Positions 24,512 through 25,003 of a DNA stretch of 25,003 nucleotides are shown one piece after another. A model generated the notes under the pieces. It saw only the letters and a list, made by a program, of their open reading frames with translations. It searched no databases and had not been told where the DNA came from. How positions within the stretch are numbered: position 1 is the first letter of the stretch; the number at the start of each line of letters is the position of its first letter. Origin of the DNA: an uncultured Collinsella sp. (GTDB lineage: Bacteria > Actinomycetota > Coriobacteriia > Coriobacteriales > Coriobacteriaceae). The translations under genes and the position numbers were made by a program. The stretch covers positions 1 through 25,003 of the forward strand of contig CAKUGM010000021.1 of the NCBI GenBank assembly GCA_934654625.1. Direction: 5' to 3'.

Positions 24512-24539
24512 AGTATTGAAACGTATCAAAGCCCGTCAA
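24512..24539 (-). promoter_or_regulatory. Candidate promoter of the hydroxyproline unit
   Basis: On the minus strand TTGACG (24534-24539, five of six to TTGACA) and AATACT (24512-24517, four of six) are 16 bases apart. An overlapping alternative uses TTGATA with TATTTC 18 bases downstream. The start would be near 24505. Repeated GAAAC words overlap the spacer and might be an operator. Confidence 0.5.
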
Positions 24540-24895
24540 TGGCAGAAATCAACGTATGAACGGTGTTATCGAAAGTAATTCAACTTTCGTATGGCGCATA
24601 GAAATGAACTACTTACCAAACGAAGGCAATAACGAAATACCCGGCAAAAAGATCTAAGGAACTAGCAGAGACCAAGGGAAGGGCCTTTCCTGGTTGAAAA
24701 GCAACTGTATAAGAAAAATGTGGAGGAAATCGCTTTCAAAACTAACGCCAAAGCAAAAAGCAGAGCTGGTACAACGAAACACAGTATGAAAGGGTCCGAT
24801 CGATCCATGTAAACAATGAAGGAAAGGATACAGCGACTGCAGGGTCTGAGAACGTAAATAAAACCAGGAAGCCCGGGCGGGCGCGGCATGGAAAA
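24540..24895. other. AT-richer intergenic stretch without a credible gene
   Basis: I see no gene here. The stretch is clearly AT-richer than its surroundings. It contains an inverted repeat CGAAAGT (24570-24576) / ACTTTCG (24583-24589), recurring ACGAAA words (24632-24637 and 24774-24779, with one at 24505-24510 and one reversed at 24585-24590), and an imperfect hairpin around 24671-24694. The leftward open frame over 24654-24980 starts inside a terminator hairpin and has no ribosome-binding site or recognisable domain. The stretch is probably upstream regulatory DNA for the hydroxyproline unit, or possibly an unannotated small RNA. Confidence 0.5.
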
Positions 24896-24912
24896 GGGCC
24901 CCGGAGGGGCCC
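24896..24912 (-). terminator. GC-rich hairpin with T tract for leftward transcripts
   Basis: GGGCCCC, loop GGA, GGGGCCC: a perfect 7-bp stem. On the minus strand it is followed by TTTTCC, so it would end a leftward transcript coming from beyond the right edge. Confidence 0.6.
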
Positions 24913-24937
24913 TCGAGGATGGAGAGGGATAAAGGAA

Positions 24938-24976
24938 GGGGGCGCCGCGGGGGGATCCCCCGCGGCGCCCCCTTTT
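24938..24976. terminator. Very stable 16-bp GC-rich hairpin
   Basis: GGGGGCGCCGCGGGGG (24938-24953), loop GAT, then the perfect complement (24957-24972) and TTTT on the plus strand. On the minus strand TTCCTTTA follows. It looks like an intrinsic terminator working in either direction; no plus-strand gene precedes it in the window, so it more likely serves a leftward gene to the right, in tandem with the smaller hairpin. Confidence 0.7.
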
Positions 24977-25003
24977 CCATATACCGGCGGGTTGCTGCCT
25001 GTA

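Noticed and set aside
24654..24980. Leftward 108-residue open frame near the right edge.
   Set aside because: Its start lies in the GC-rich terminator hairpin, no ribosome-binding site precedes it, and composition is Pro/Arg then Phe/Ser without a domain; it looks like chance.

Overview
The window reads as a chromosomal segment of a high-GC anaerobic Gram-positive bacterium, most likely a member of the Coriobacteriia close to Collinsella. That placement is an inference from the protein character (actinobacterial-type UvrA zinc site, D-aspartate-ligase-like enzyme next to murJ, oxygen-sensitive glycyl radical chemistry) and from dense GC-rich coding with short gaps. No phage, insertion sequence, CRISPR, tRNA or rRNA was seen. 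Sixteen complete protein genes are supported, and a seventeenth probably starts at the left edge.

Region 1 (1-7336, all leftward): uvrC; a secreted coiled-coil NlpC/P60 peptidoglycan endopeptidase; then an apparent operon ybaK - murJ - ATP-grasp D-aspartate-ligase-like enzyme. Region 2 (7337-10452): uvrA, leftward, with a LexA-type SOS box in its promoter, divergent from region 3 (10453-14241, rightward): an Mrp/NBP35 Fe-S carrier ATPase followed by two unrelated FAD-dependent oxidoreductases in one tight cluster. Region 4 (14252-18534, leftward): coaE - lytic transglycosylase - uvrB - larB, closely spaced with one 8-base overlap. All three subunits of nucleotide excision repair therefore lie within about 17 kb.

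Region 5 (18556-24539, leftward) is the most distinctive part: a gate-domain membrane transporter, a glycyl radical enzyme activase, a glycyl radical enzyme whose active-site residues fit trans-4-hydroxy-L-proline dehydratase (HypD), and pyrroline-5-carboxylate reductase (ProC). Together they would take up hydroxyproline (or a related compound), dehydrate it to pyrroline-5-carboxylate and reduce that to proline. A 15-bp perfect hairpin ends the unit.

Upstream of the transporter is a leader of about 280 bases with two tandem copies of a structured element. In each, a conserved outer stem surrounds an inner hairpin of different sequence, and each ends in a U tract on the leftward transcript. 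The arms are interchangeable between copies, so a terminator/antiterminator switch is possible. I regard this as the best candidate for an undescribed regulatory element. Right of it, 24540-24890 is AT-richer and has no credible gene, and the window ends with two very stable GC-rich hairpins.
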